Positions 10,001-16,911 of a stretch of 64,000 nt of DNA are shown one piece after another. Origin of the DNA: Thermoplasmatota archaeon (GTDB taxonomy: Archaea > Thermoplasmatota > Thermoplasmata > UBA10834); NCBI GenBank assembly GCA_018818785.1, contig JAHIRF010000005.1:353333-417332 (forward strand). The letters are read 5' to 3'. The stretch's first letter is position 1. Each line of letters begins with the position of its first letter. The notes beneath the pieces were generated by a model, which saw nothing but the letters and a program-made list of their open reading frames with translations, searched no databases and was not told where the DNA came from. Both the position numbers and the translations under genes were made by a program.

Positions 10001-11808
10001 CTCCCGCTGAATACTACTGGAACGCCTTCATTCACAGTGACATCCTCACCTGCATAGACATCCATCGGACCAGTATATTCGTTGAGCTCGATCGACAGGT
10101 AGAACCATGGTCCTGCAGGGGACATGTTGGGATTCTCATGCATATCTGGATAGTTGGTCCAGGTCATCTCGTCGTACGCCACCAGTGTGTACGGGTACCA
10201 GAGGACTACATACGGAGAATCGTGGTACAGAATATCCTGCATCTCGTACACGATATCCTGTCGGATCGCATCATCCGTCTCGGCCAACTGCTCTTCGTAC
10301 AATTGATCATAATATGAGTTTGAGTAGAACGAATCGGACCAAGCGGTCCAATCGGTAGGAGATTCCGGTATCATATCCGTGGTCATAACGGATAGCGCGA
10401 AGCTGGGGTTAGCAGATCCTCCATATCCGAAGTCCCACCCCCAAATGAACAGGTCCAGACTGCAACTAAGCCAGTAGTTGTAGAGCATGCCCTCTGATAT
10501 AGCGGTCACTGAGGTAGAGATGCCTATTGATGCTAGGCAGTCCGATATCAAGTTCGCTGCGGCAATATCGGCGGTCTCATCGTTCCGGACATGAATAGTG
10601 AAATCCAATGGAACACCGCTCGTGACATTCTCCCTGATGCCGTCGCTATCGATGTCGATATATCCTGCCGCGTCCAACAGTGAGGCTGCAGCATCTAGGT
10701 CGAATGGCAACTCAGATTCATCCGGGATATCTAAGTGCCAATACTTCATCGTCTCAGGGAGCAGCGTCTCCCCTACTCCGGCATGACCGTCCAAGATCGC
10801 GTCCACCATATATGTCTGGTTCACGCACATGGCAATTGCTTGCCGCACTGACCTGTTCGTCGTCTCGAGGTTATCACTTGCCTTATAGAAGTTGGTCCTG
10901 ATCTCCTCCGAGGCGCAGTTCACGCCAAGCTCAATGATACTCCCAGATTTGATGGACTGGCCTCCGATCCCCGGAGTTGCGACGAGAGACTCCCAGTTCA
11001 TGGCGGGAACATCATATGCTAGGTCTATCGAACCAGCCATGAGTGAATTGATAATTCCTTCCGGAGTTGAGAACATCTGGAAGAGTAATGTATCGAATTT
11101 TGCAGCTCCCAGATGATACATGGCCCAACTGGTCATGCGGACATAATTATTGTATACGAACTCATCCAGTATGAACGGTCCTGAGCCGATCGGGCCATCA
11201 GGGAAGTATGCTGAACTCAAGACATCGACATCGCTCAGGATACTGGGGGGCACGTTGCTCCATATATGCTCTGGTAGTATGGGGATCATCGAGTAAGGGA
11301 GGTCCGCCGTTGGAATGCTTGTGGTTATCTGCACGGTGTTGCTGTTCAGAGCGATGACCTCGGTCACATCGGTCAAGAGTCTGATGTACAAGGAGCACTC
11401 AGCTGGGTTGGACAGGATCAAGTTGTAAGTGAATGCGACATCGTCCGCGTGAACCTGCTCACCGTCGTGCCAGTAGACGTCGTCGTCTATTACGAATGTC
11501 CAGACCAGCTCCGATTCGTCGCAATCCCATGACGATGCCAGCATGGGCGCAGGCATCATATCCGAATCGACCGATGTCAATGATTCGTACATCAGGGATA
11601 GTATGGTGTGGGAATTCCGCAAGACCGCCCTGAACGGATTCAACGTATCGACGCCACCAGTTGTTCCCACGATGAACATCGCAGCGTCTGCGCCTTCCAC
11701 GTCATCCGCGATGTATAGCAGGTAGGCAAATGGCGAAATCACCAATGCAACGATCAAAAGAGATACCTCTACGATTCTGAACTTTTCAGCGTTAGCGGGC
11801 CAACCCAT
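7063..11808 (-). CDS. Giant membrane-anchored peptide-type solute-binding protein fused to PKD and Ig-like domains
   Basis: 1581 residues. An N-terminal hydrophobic segment (about 12-32) is followed by a family-5 extracellular solute-binding domain (about 45-600; TLNPF near the start, then VWTFVIDDDVYWHDGEQVHADDVAFTY-type region). A PKD domain follows (about 605-695). Next is a Trp/Tyr/Asp-rich region (about 700-1095) that I do not recognise, a second PKD domain (about 1097-1190), three or more Ig-like modules of the YYSVDxxGN type (about 1192-1540), and a C-terminal membrane helix (about 1553-1575) ending KMKTK. Family-5 binding proteins deliver peptides or other solutes to ABC permeases, but no permease or ATPase genes are nearby. 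The architecture suggests a cell-anchored receptor or S-layer-associated protein. Composition is strongly acidic, as in secreted archaeal proteins. The gene is monocistronic. Confidence 0.88.
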   Translation of the reverse strand: MGWPANAEKFRIVEVSLLIVALVISPFAYLLYIADDVEGADAAMFIVGTTGGVDTLNPFRAVLRNSHTILSLMYESLTSVDSDMMPAPMLASSWDCDESELVWTFVIDDDVYWHDGEQVHADDVAFTYNLILSNPAECSLYIRLLTDVTEVIALNSNTVQITTSIPTADLPYSMIPILPEHIWSNVPPSILSDVDVLSSAYFPDGPIGSGPFILDEFVYNNYVRMTSWAMYHLGAAKFDTLLFQMFSTPEGIINSLMAGSIDLAYDVPAMNWESLVATPGIGGQSIKSGSIIELGVNCASEEIRTNFYKASDNLETTNRSVRQAIAMCVNQTYMVDAILDGHAGVGETLLPETMKYWHLDIPDESELPFDLDAAASLLDAAGYIDIDSDGIRENVTSGVPLDFTIHVRNDETADIAAANLISDCLASIGISTSVTAISEGMLYNYWLSCSLDLFIWGWDFGYGGSANPSFALSVMTTDMIPESPTDWTAWSDSFYSNSYYDQLYEEQLAETDDAIRQDIVYEMQDILYHDSPYVVLWYPYTLVAYDEMTWTNYPDMHENPNMSPAGPWFYLSIELNEYTGPMDVYAGEDVTVNEGVPVVFSGSAIDPDDSIESLNWTWSFDGPDGSYDMFGQSVVTCFYSDGNIDVTLTVTDKDDQSAFDSLVVTVLPGYGDERSMQYRWYDMFNVPFGEWYEKRSDEITWSDSYPYIYDWVDGFQEGNVWTYSNMRLDITGRNMPEINMIEKPLFVPNLGTTSGGNVTLDWYFTYGTDAELEILSPVAADNNDGWITIFDGEMILDQTAAMSVLGMPVDAWDDFASWWSAESESVRFAWWDYIDSEANDRLDIYCMYEYPLQVFMHQLTAERVGDTVVVNQQIVSWGFEALMARWLHDAWMDDSEYWFEDFSMHAEIGPESSNIDIDTVVDYAMYAFASSVGGDPCWVWEPVCQDYVPSSIQHPYSDYDAYEYEERLSLTPGSARYGEYVRYHNVPGAFNLSEGESLFFEWPAEEQLFLENAGTGVINEIYESMTCIYSEPMWTDFEDQIFVDPLTRTLAFVGPIDMWEWSNTQVAHSYLENEWDRVGLMPYGAPFVRFSMSSDILDQPPVAEVTVTPSSGNVSTIFEFDATGCTDDIDLASSLEVRWDWEGDGVWDVDWSTDKMVTHSYSTIGTYTVGLEVRDSSGSTDSASITVEVYDNQAPFTFVIWNGSEGLDGWYTGVVAVSLYAMDDFDPDPVTYCRVDGGEWYVYEFPIILLGDMVHHVEYYSVDCYSNSESSKSIEVMIDGTAPVTSCDLSGTWGHFNWYRSPVEVNLSAYDGLSGVAGMFYSLDGDAAQEYSAPFTVEGEGLHTIEFYSVDIAGNIEDAQEISFGIDAEAPHTEFSKNGTQGGRGWYVSPVTVSFTGVDNASDVYMTFIRIDSEEWSTYSSEIILGDGVHLLEYYSVDFSGNVEPVKSIVVKVDTDEPVVTPDRASGFRSTSNMIDITWTCSDEMSGPCIILCQLNSGDPITAMIDGITLTDLADGEHELVITLYDEANNSQTTTIMFSIETSVFSLNGPVGPWAVIGAVAGIVAVIGAAGYLFVRKMKTK

Positions 11809-11961
11809 GCCTACTTCCTCCCGAACACCCGATCCGATAGATACCGGATGCAGTCAATATACATGATAAAACGCTATATTAATGTTGAGTCAGACAACCA
11901 CATAGACTCATGAGCAAGGTCTAATGTATGCGCAATCCATTCTGTAATCTGGTGGGATTCG

Positions 11962-12954
11962 GTGCTCTGTCCGAACTGTGGGAAGGAGAATCTGTATGAT
12001 TCGTTGTATTGCATGACTTGCGGATCTGCGATACGACAAGTCAAATCGATCACGAGCAATGAACTCTCGAAGCCAAGAGAGGCGATCAAGGATGCGATAA
12101 GCCAACGGACAGCTTCCGACAAAATCCTGCCACCTTGGATCGTCATGATCCCATTCATGATATCGATAATGGGTGGAACAGTCATCTTTGCCGTCGCGCT
12201 AAGCAAGGCGTTCGAATACTTCTCTGAGAATAACGAGATCGTGGACGATTATGATTTCATAGCCGGTTCCGAATGGATACTCATACTCGCACTTGCGATC
12301 TCTGCCATATTCTACTTCTCATATGGATTGATCACATACCAATTGATAGACAGGATGAACAAGCACAGCGCTAGGGAGATCAGTCTGAGGTTGTCGGTCT
12401 CTTCCTATATCGAGACGCTCACCAGTTCGTCCGCTCAAGGAGGCAGGAGCGAGTTGGGTTGGAGTTGGCTAGGGGACCAAAGCTTCCTATCATCCGACAA
12501 TGTGAAGCGAAGGTCTCCGACCCTATGGATGGTAATCATCGCCTCACCGATCATAGGGTCGATCTTGCAGGCACTCCTCTACTTTGCATATGACTACGAT
12601 ACCATGTCCAGATATTCGCTACTCGTAACCGCGATGTTGCTGATAATCGGAGTGTTCATGCTGTATCTGTTCAACTCCCTTATGAAAGAAATTCACGAGC
12701 ACGACCGTAGATGGATCGAGTTCACTAGGGATGTGAAGGTATCATTGGCAAGGGCGGGGTTCACCGCTGGCACGTTGCCCGATCACTCCCTGCTCGAGAA
12801 GCGTTCATTCGCGCTGTACTTCGTCCTATCATTTGTCACCATGGGATTGTTCATGATATACTGGTGGTACATAATTCTGAAGGACCCGAACGATCACTTC
12901 AAGAAGCAATGGGAGTTCGAGGACGGGCTGATGGAATTCATATCTCCGAGATAG
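11962..12954 (+). CDS. Zinc-ribbon membrane protein
   Basis: 330 residues from a GTG start. The N-terminus is a zinc ribbon with two CxxC knuckles (CPNCG at residues 3-7, then CMTCGSA at about 17-23). After a linker come about five or six hydrophobic segments: about 55-80, 98-125, 190-215, 225-245 and 280-305. The last stretch (YFVLSFVTMGLFMIYWWYIILKD) resembles DUF4234-type membrane proteins. Function is unknown; such proteins often take part in membrane-associated regulation or assembly. It is transcribed divergently from the solute-binding fusion gene across a 153-base spacer, and converges on the arsenite methyltransferase gene. Confidence 0.8.
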   Translation: MLCPNCGKENLYDSLYCMTCGSAIRQVKSITSNELSKPREAIKDAISQRTASDKILPPWIVMIPFMISIMGGTVIFAVALSKAFEYFSENNEIVDDYDFIAGSEWILILALAISAIFYFSYGLITYQLIDRMNKHSAREISLRLSVSSYIETLTSSSAQGGRSELGWSWLGDQSFLSSDNVKRRSPTLWMVIIASPIIGSILQALLYFAYDYDTMSRYSLLVTAMLLIIGVFMLYLFNSLMKEIHEHDRRWIEFTRDVKVSLARAGFTAGTLPDHSLLEKRSFALYFVLSFVTMGLFMIYWWYIILKDPNDHFKKQWEFEDGLMEFISPR

Positions 12955-12978
12955 CCAAAGGCTCGTTGATGAGCACGC

Positions 12979-13842
12979 CTACGGCTTCTCTGCGATTATC
13001 CTGTAGCTCGCGATCATGTTGGATAGGTCGGTCCCTTGGGAGACTTTGATGATGTTATTGTCAGGAGGTGCGAGGGAGAGCGATGTCTGGACATCCGGGA
13101 CGTAGGCCCTCATCTGTTCGTAGGTGTAGATGACCTTGTCTTGGACCTTGATGTTGACGAAGCCCGCGAGCTTCATCCCACCGATATAATCCTCCTCAGA
13201 TACCGCTCCGCTGACGCAGCTCGACCATGCAGCGAGGTTGGTCTTGAGTTCATCTGGAAGCTCGCGCAACAGGATTATATCGGATACGGCAAGCCGTCCA
13301 CCTGGTTTGAGTATCCTGAACGCCTCGTTGAATACCTGCTGCTTGAACGGTGATAGATTTATTACGCAATTGCTTATCACGACATCCGCGCTCGAATCCT
13401 GGAGTGGGATGTGTTCGATCTCTCCCAGCCTGAATTCGACATTATCGAACCCGTTCTCCTTTGCGGTCCTGCGGGCTCTTACGATCATCTCTGGTGTCGC
13501 GTCGATCCCTATCGCCCTTCCTGTCGGACCGACCTTCTTGGCCGACAGGAACACGTCGATGCCTCCACCGCTGCCGAGGTCGACCACGGTCATGCCGGAC
13601 TTGAGGTCTGCGATCGCGGTCGGGTTGCCGCATCCGGCGCTCACCGCAGCCGCATCGGATGGAAGTGATGCGACATCTGAATCCGAATAGATGGTCGAGC
13701 AACCGCACATCGTGTTCACCTTCGGACCGCAGCATGAGGTCTCCTGCTCTGCCAATGCCCGGTATCTCTTCCTCACCGCTTCTCGTATCTGCGATTCCTC
13801 GACATCTTCGGACTTCACTCTCTTCTCGTGATCGTTGGACAA
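12979..13842 (-). CDS. arsM: Arsenite S-adenosylmethionine methyltransferase
   Basis: 287 residues if it starts at TTG 13842; the open frame extends to 13935. I prefer the TTG because GAGGTG lies exactly six bases upstream and a TATA-like AATATATC lies about 45 bases upstream. An earlier start would run into the palindrome at 13935. The SAM-binding motif is VVDLGSGGGIDVF (about 87-98). Cysteines typical of ArsM are present: an SCC pair (37-38), Cys71 in CGNP, Cys159 in SNCVINL and Cys209 in SSCVSGA. The last two are 50 residues apart, the spacing seen in characterised ArsM. The enzyme would methylate As(III) through thiol-bound intermediates. The divergent neighbour is a dithiol oxidoreductase that could supply reducing equivalents (inference). 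Confidence 0.92.
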   Translation of the reverse strand: MSNDHEKRVKSEDVEESQIREAVRKRYRALAEQETSCCGPKVNTMCGCSTIYSDSDVASLPSDAAAVSAGCGNPTAIADLKSGMTVVDLGSGGGIDVFLSAKKVGPTGRAIGIDATPEMIVRARRTAKENGFDNVEFRLGEIEHIPLQDSSADVVISNCVINLSPFKQQVFNEAFRILKPGGRLAVSDIILLRELPDELKTNLAAWSSCVSGAVSEEDYIGGMKLAGFVNIKVQDKVIYTYEQMRAYVPDVQTSLSLAPPDNNIIKVSQGTDLSNMIASYRIIAEKP

Positions 13843-13934
13843 AGGAGACACCTCGGTGATTACCATACACACTAGCTCGTTCATCCGATATATTCCTTCC
13901 ATATGCGCGATCGTGAGCCAAACCAACCCCATCA

Positions 13935-13954
13935 CGTACTACTCTCGTAGTACG
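13935..13954. promoter_or_regulatory. Perfect palindromic operator candidate between arsM and the redoxin gene
   Basis: CGTACTACTCTCGTAGTACG is an exact 8-bp inverted repeat around TCTC. It sits between two divergent promoters: the arsM TATA-like element (about 13886-13893, minus) and the redoxin TATA (13987-13994, plus), about 40 and 33 bases from each. That placement suits a shared dimeric regulator of the ArsR/winged-helix kind. The binding protein is not identified. Confidence 0.6.
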
Positions 13955-13986
13955 ATTATCGTAACAGTGCTCCGTTTCTCAACAAT

Positions 13987-13994
13987 TAAATATA
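13987..13994 (+). promoter_or_regulatory. TATA box of the redoxin gene
   Basis: TAAATATA within an AT-rich run lies 78 bases before the ATG at 14065. It would place transcription start near 14017 and leave a leader of about 45-50 bases that contains the GGAG ribosome site (14054-14057). Confidence 0.5.
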
Positions 13995-14064
13995 CTCATA
14001 ATGTTGAATAAGGACGTGTGGGTCGAAAGAATCTGGTACGATCAGAGTAAGCTGGAGAAATGGT

Positions 14065-14715
14065 ATGATGGGTGCATCATCAGGGAAGATAGTCCGAATC
14101 GAAATGAAAGACGAAGTCACAATACGCCTGTTCGTGGAAGAGGGCCCGAAGATAACAAATGAATTGACCGATCTGGCAAATTCTATGGCCGAGTCGAATG
14201 ATAAGCTCAAGGTCGACATCGAGTACGTCGACCGTGGCAGGAATGAACTGCTCAAACAATACCACATCGAGCATTGGCCTTGCATTGTGCTTGAGAAGGA
14301 TGGCGTCTCCAGGATCAGGTATTATGGAGTGCCTTCCGGCTACGAGCTCGTGGCCATGAAGGATGCGATACACGAACTATCGACATCGAGACCTCGTCTA
14401 TCCAACATGTCGCTCGAATCGCTGTCGAAGATAAGGCGAAAGGCGAGTGTGAAGGTGTTCGTCCTGACGACCTGTCCTTTCTGTCCGAGCGTCGCGAGGC
14501 ATGCATACAGGGCGGCGATCGTATCCGAGAACGTCACCACGGAGATCATAGACTTCTCCATGTTCCAGGACCTTGCGCTGAGACACTCGGTCATGGGCGT
14601 GCCGAAGATGATCCTGAACGATAACATAGACGTCACCGGCGTGGTCGATGAAGTGGATTTCTTCAAGCGATTGAGGGACGCGGACATGTCCCTCTTGGAC
14701 GGTATGTATCAGTGA
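14065..14715 (+). CDS. Protein disulfide oxidoreductase / glutaredoxin-like two-domain protein
   Basis: 216 residues, the length of archaeal PDO proteins, made of two thioredoxin-fold halves. The C-terminal half carries the active motif CPFC (137-140) after the strand VKVFVLTT, and a cis-proline loop (VMGVPKM, about 175-181). The N-terminal half (about 15-105) keeps the fold but has no CxxC, only WPC at 71-73, so just one redox centre is expected. The likely role is cytoplasmic dithiol/disulfide exchange. The start is ATG 14065, seven bases after GGAG. Divergence from arsM around a shared palindrome suggests a joint role in arsenic or thiol stress; that link is inferred. Confidence 0.82.
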   Translation: MMGASSGKIVRIEMKDEVTIRLFVEEGPKITNELTDLANSMAESNDKLKVDIEYVDRGRNELLKQYHIEHWPCIVLEKDGVSRIRYYGVPSGYELVAMKDAIHELSTSRPRLSNMSLESLSKIRRKASVKVFVLTTCPFCPSVARHAYRAAIVSENVTTEIIDFSMFQDLALRHSVMGVPKMILNDNIDVTGVVDEVDFFKRLRDADMSLLDGMYQ

Positions 14716-14747
14716 TGATCTGATCGTTCATCCATCGATACGACCGC

Positions 14748-15617
14748 TCACCATTCTCTGATCGACAAGGTGTATGTGACGGTGTCGCCCGAGATGCTGT
14801 CCACCTTCTCGATCTCCACCATCTTCCCCGTCGCCCTTGCAGCGGCTGTCAGGATGCACGAACATCCGAAGCAGGGCATCTGCCTGCAAGTGTCCGGCCG
14901 TTCCTTCCTTATCGCCGTGCATTGCTCCAGCAAGCCCGAGTACTCCACCCTGAGGACCGTCTTGCCGTCGCGCTCCTTGAAATGGAAGTCCCCCATGAGG
15001 CCATAGCCGTGCTTCAGTATCTGTAGGTACCCTTCCGTCGCTTCCAACCCCGCATCGACGAACCGGACATCCAGCTTCTGCTCGATGTCGTCGAGGAGTG
15101 CCTTCCCGAGAGGCTCCACGAGAAGTCCTGGGGACGACCCGTCCTTTCCCAGCAGCAACGTGAGATCGTCGGAAGCAACCACCGGAGGCGAGGCTGGTCC
15201 CGTCGTCGCTGGCACCAGGACCCTCTCCGATGAGAGGCCGTGCTTGGCCGGAAGGAAGGTGGCGTTTCCTGGCAAAGAAAGTGCAGAGACCACGTCGCCT
15301 GAGACCCTGGCAGTCGAGCGCATCTGCGACTCTGGGACCGACGAACTCATGTTCCTCTCCGTCAACACGATCGCGGAGAAAAGCCCCAGGAAGATCGCGC
15401 CCGTGGAGCACAGGAGGAATATGTTGCGTTCGTCCTGCAGCTGCGTCACGCGTTCCTGCACTGCAGGGTCCGTCGTCTCCCCAATGGAACTGATATCGAA
15501 CTGCGCGGACAACGCGATGAAAAGGAGGAATGCGCCGATGATGACCATCGCGGCGCCGACCATGTGTGGAGGCGTGACCACTACGGACCGCCCCATCATT
15601 TTCAGCCTGAGCTGCAT
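14748..15617 (-). CDS. Uncharacterised membrane protein, third gene of the DUF4129-DUF4350 cluster
   Basis: About 289 residues from ATG 15617; an open frame reaches 15716, but its first 33 residues look non-native. Two hydrophobic segments flank a short loop (about 15-38 and 65-88), followed by a long soluble part. A cysteine-rich patch lies near the C-terminus (RQMPCFGCSCIL, about 245-256), compatible with metal or cluster binding. I recognise no family. It lies 76 bases downstream of the DUF4350-like gene on the same strand, so it is probably cotranscribed. Ribosome-site support is weak (AGGT). Confidence 0.65.
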   Translation of the reverse strand: MQLRLKMMGRSVVVTPPHMVGAAMVIIGAFLLFIALSAQFDISSIGETTDPAVQERVTQLQDERNIFLLCSTGAIFLGLFSAIVLTERNMSSSVPESQMRSTARVSGDVVSALSLPGNATFLPAKHGLSSERVLVPATTGPASPPVVASDDLTLLLGKDGSSPGLLVEPLGKALLDDIEQKLDVRFVDAGLEATEGYLQILKHGYGLMGDFHFKERDGKTVLRVEYSGLLEQCTAIRKERPDTCRQMPCFGCSCILTAAARATGKMVEIEKVDSISGDTVTYTLSIREW

Positions 15618-15693
15618 GGTAACCTGTGCAGAGAAGAGCGTACTATGATTTGTAAGTATGCAGGATGGACATGCGGCTCGAGGACATGGATTC

Positions 15694-16911
15694 TCACTCG
15701 GAATCGGATTTCGCATGATCGATAAGTGTTGTCTTCTCCGTCAATTTGCCGAGGAATTCGTTGTGCCGATTCCTTTCCCGGAGGGCGTGCCTGAGGAGTC
15801 CGACCTTCCATTCCGGATGGAGCTCCATCATCTTTGCCAGGAGCTCCTCGACTGTTTCCGGAGCGACGGGCTCAGGTTCTATGGCATTGCGGCCTAGCAG
15901 TCGCAGTATTCTTCCCCATATGCGTCTCATGCCCTGTACGACTGTCCCGACAAGACGGCCTATGTAGTCCGTGGTGACCCACACGAGAAGCACGAATGCC
16001 ACGATCAGTACGTGGAACTTGTCCGAGTCCGATATCTCGGCCGTTAACTGCGTAGTCGCGGTTATCGGGTCGAAGTAGTCGCGGTGGCTCTCATCGAAAT
16101 AGACGGCCAACCTCAAGCTGCAGATGTCGGTCACGAGGTTATCCGCGAACACCCCGTTGTCCAGCTGGTCTATCATCCCGTTGATGAGTATGCTCGGGTC
16201 GGATAGAAGCAGTATGCTGCCCGAGCCCATGCGTTCCCGTACTATCAGCGGGAACGGTCCCTGCGGCTCCCCCAGGTCCCTCGTTCTGTCACCATCGGAG
16301 TCGAGCCAGCTGGCCACGCTGGATTCCGCGATGACGGTGGTCCCGGATCCCGATACGGAGATCGAGGTCGGGTAGTTCATCAAGAGTCGGCTCACGTTGG
16401 CCGTGAGTGGATCTTCTTTCAGATCGAAGCATACGGAGAACTCCGGACTACGGTCGAATGACAGGTCCATCATGAGTTTCCCCGAGAACCTGGAGCTGGC
16501 CCCCATGCCTACCAGCAGGCCGTTCCCCGTGCCGAAGTCGTCGGCGAGGACCAGGAGACCTCCGGCCTTCACGAAGGCGCCGACCAATCCGCTCTCGGCG
16601 GTAGTGAATGATTTGGTCGGACCGAGGATCATGAGGACATCCGTTGTAGGGTCGAGGTCCATCTCGAAGAGGTCGGAGTTGATGATGGTGAGGTCGGTGC
16701 CCGTGGCCTCGACGGTGAGCGCAGGAGCGAACCTTCCTAGTTGGTAGGTCGCAACCGCGATGTTGCTCGCGCCGTTCCAGCTGGTGTTGTATATGGAGAA
16801 GTCGTTCGTCGATGAGAATATCGGGGTGGCCATTGTGACCGCGAACAACGCGACCACGAGGAGCAGCACCGCCACGGAGACGTAGGCGCGCTTGACCCTA
16901 CTACCCTGCAT
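15694..16911 (-). CDS. DUF4350-like membrane protein
   Basis: 405 residues from ATG 16911, which follows GGAGGTGG by eight bases. It overlaps the end of the upstream gene by 11 bases, so the two are translationally coupled. An N-terminal helix (about 8-28) precedes an extracytoplasmic domain of DUF4350/GATase-like type. That domain has the sequence DVLMILGPTKSFT, then GGLLVLADDFGTGNGLL and GSGSILLLSDPSILIN, the usual ThuA-like strand pattern of this family. A second helix (about 305-325) leads to a basic cytoplasmic tail. In many prokaryotes DUF4350 and DUF4129 proteins accompany MoxR ATPases and DUF58 proteins; neither is found here. The biochemical function is unknown. Confidence 0.78.
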   Translation of the reverse strand: MQGSRVKRAYVSVAVLLLVVALFAVTMATPIFSSTNDFSIYNTSWNGASNIAVATYQLGRFAPALTVEATGTDLTIINSDLFEMDLDPTTDVLMILGPTKSFTTAESGLVGAFVKAGGLLVLADDFGTGNGLLVGMGASSRFSGKLMMDLSFDRSPEFSVCFDLKEDPLTANVSRLLMNYPTSISVSGSGTTVIAESSVASWLDSDGDRTRDLGEPQGPFPLIVRERMGSGSILLLSDPSILINGMIDQLDNGVFADNLVTDICSLRLAVYFDESHRDYFDPITATTQLTAEISDSDKFHVLIVAFVLLVWVTTDYIGRLVGTVVQGMRRIWGRILRLLGRNAIEPEPVAPETVEELLAKMMELHPEWKVGLLRHALRERNRHNEFLGKLTEKTTLIDHAKSDSE

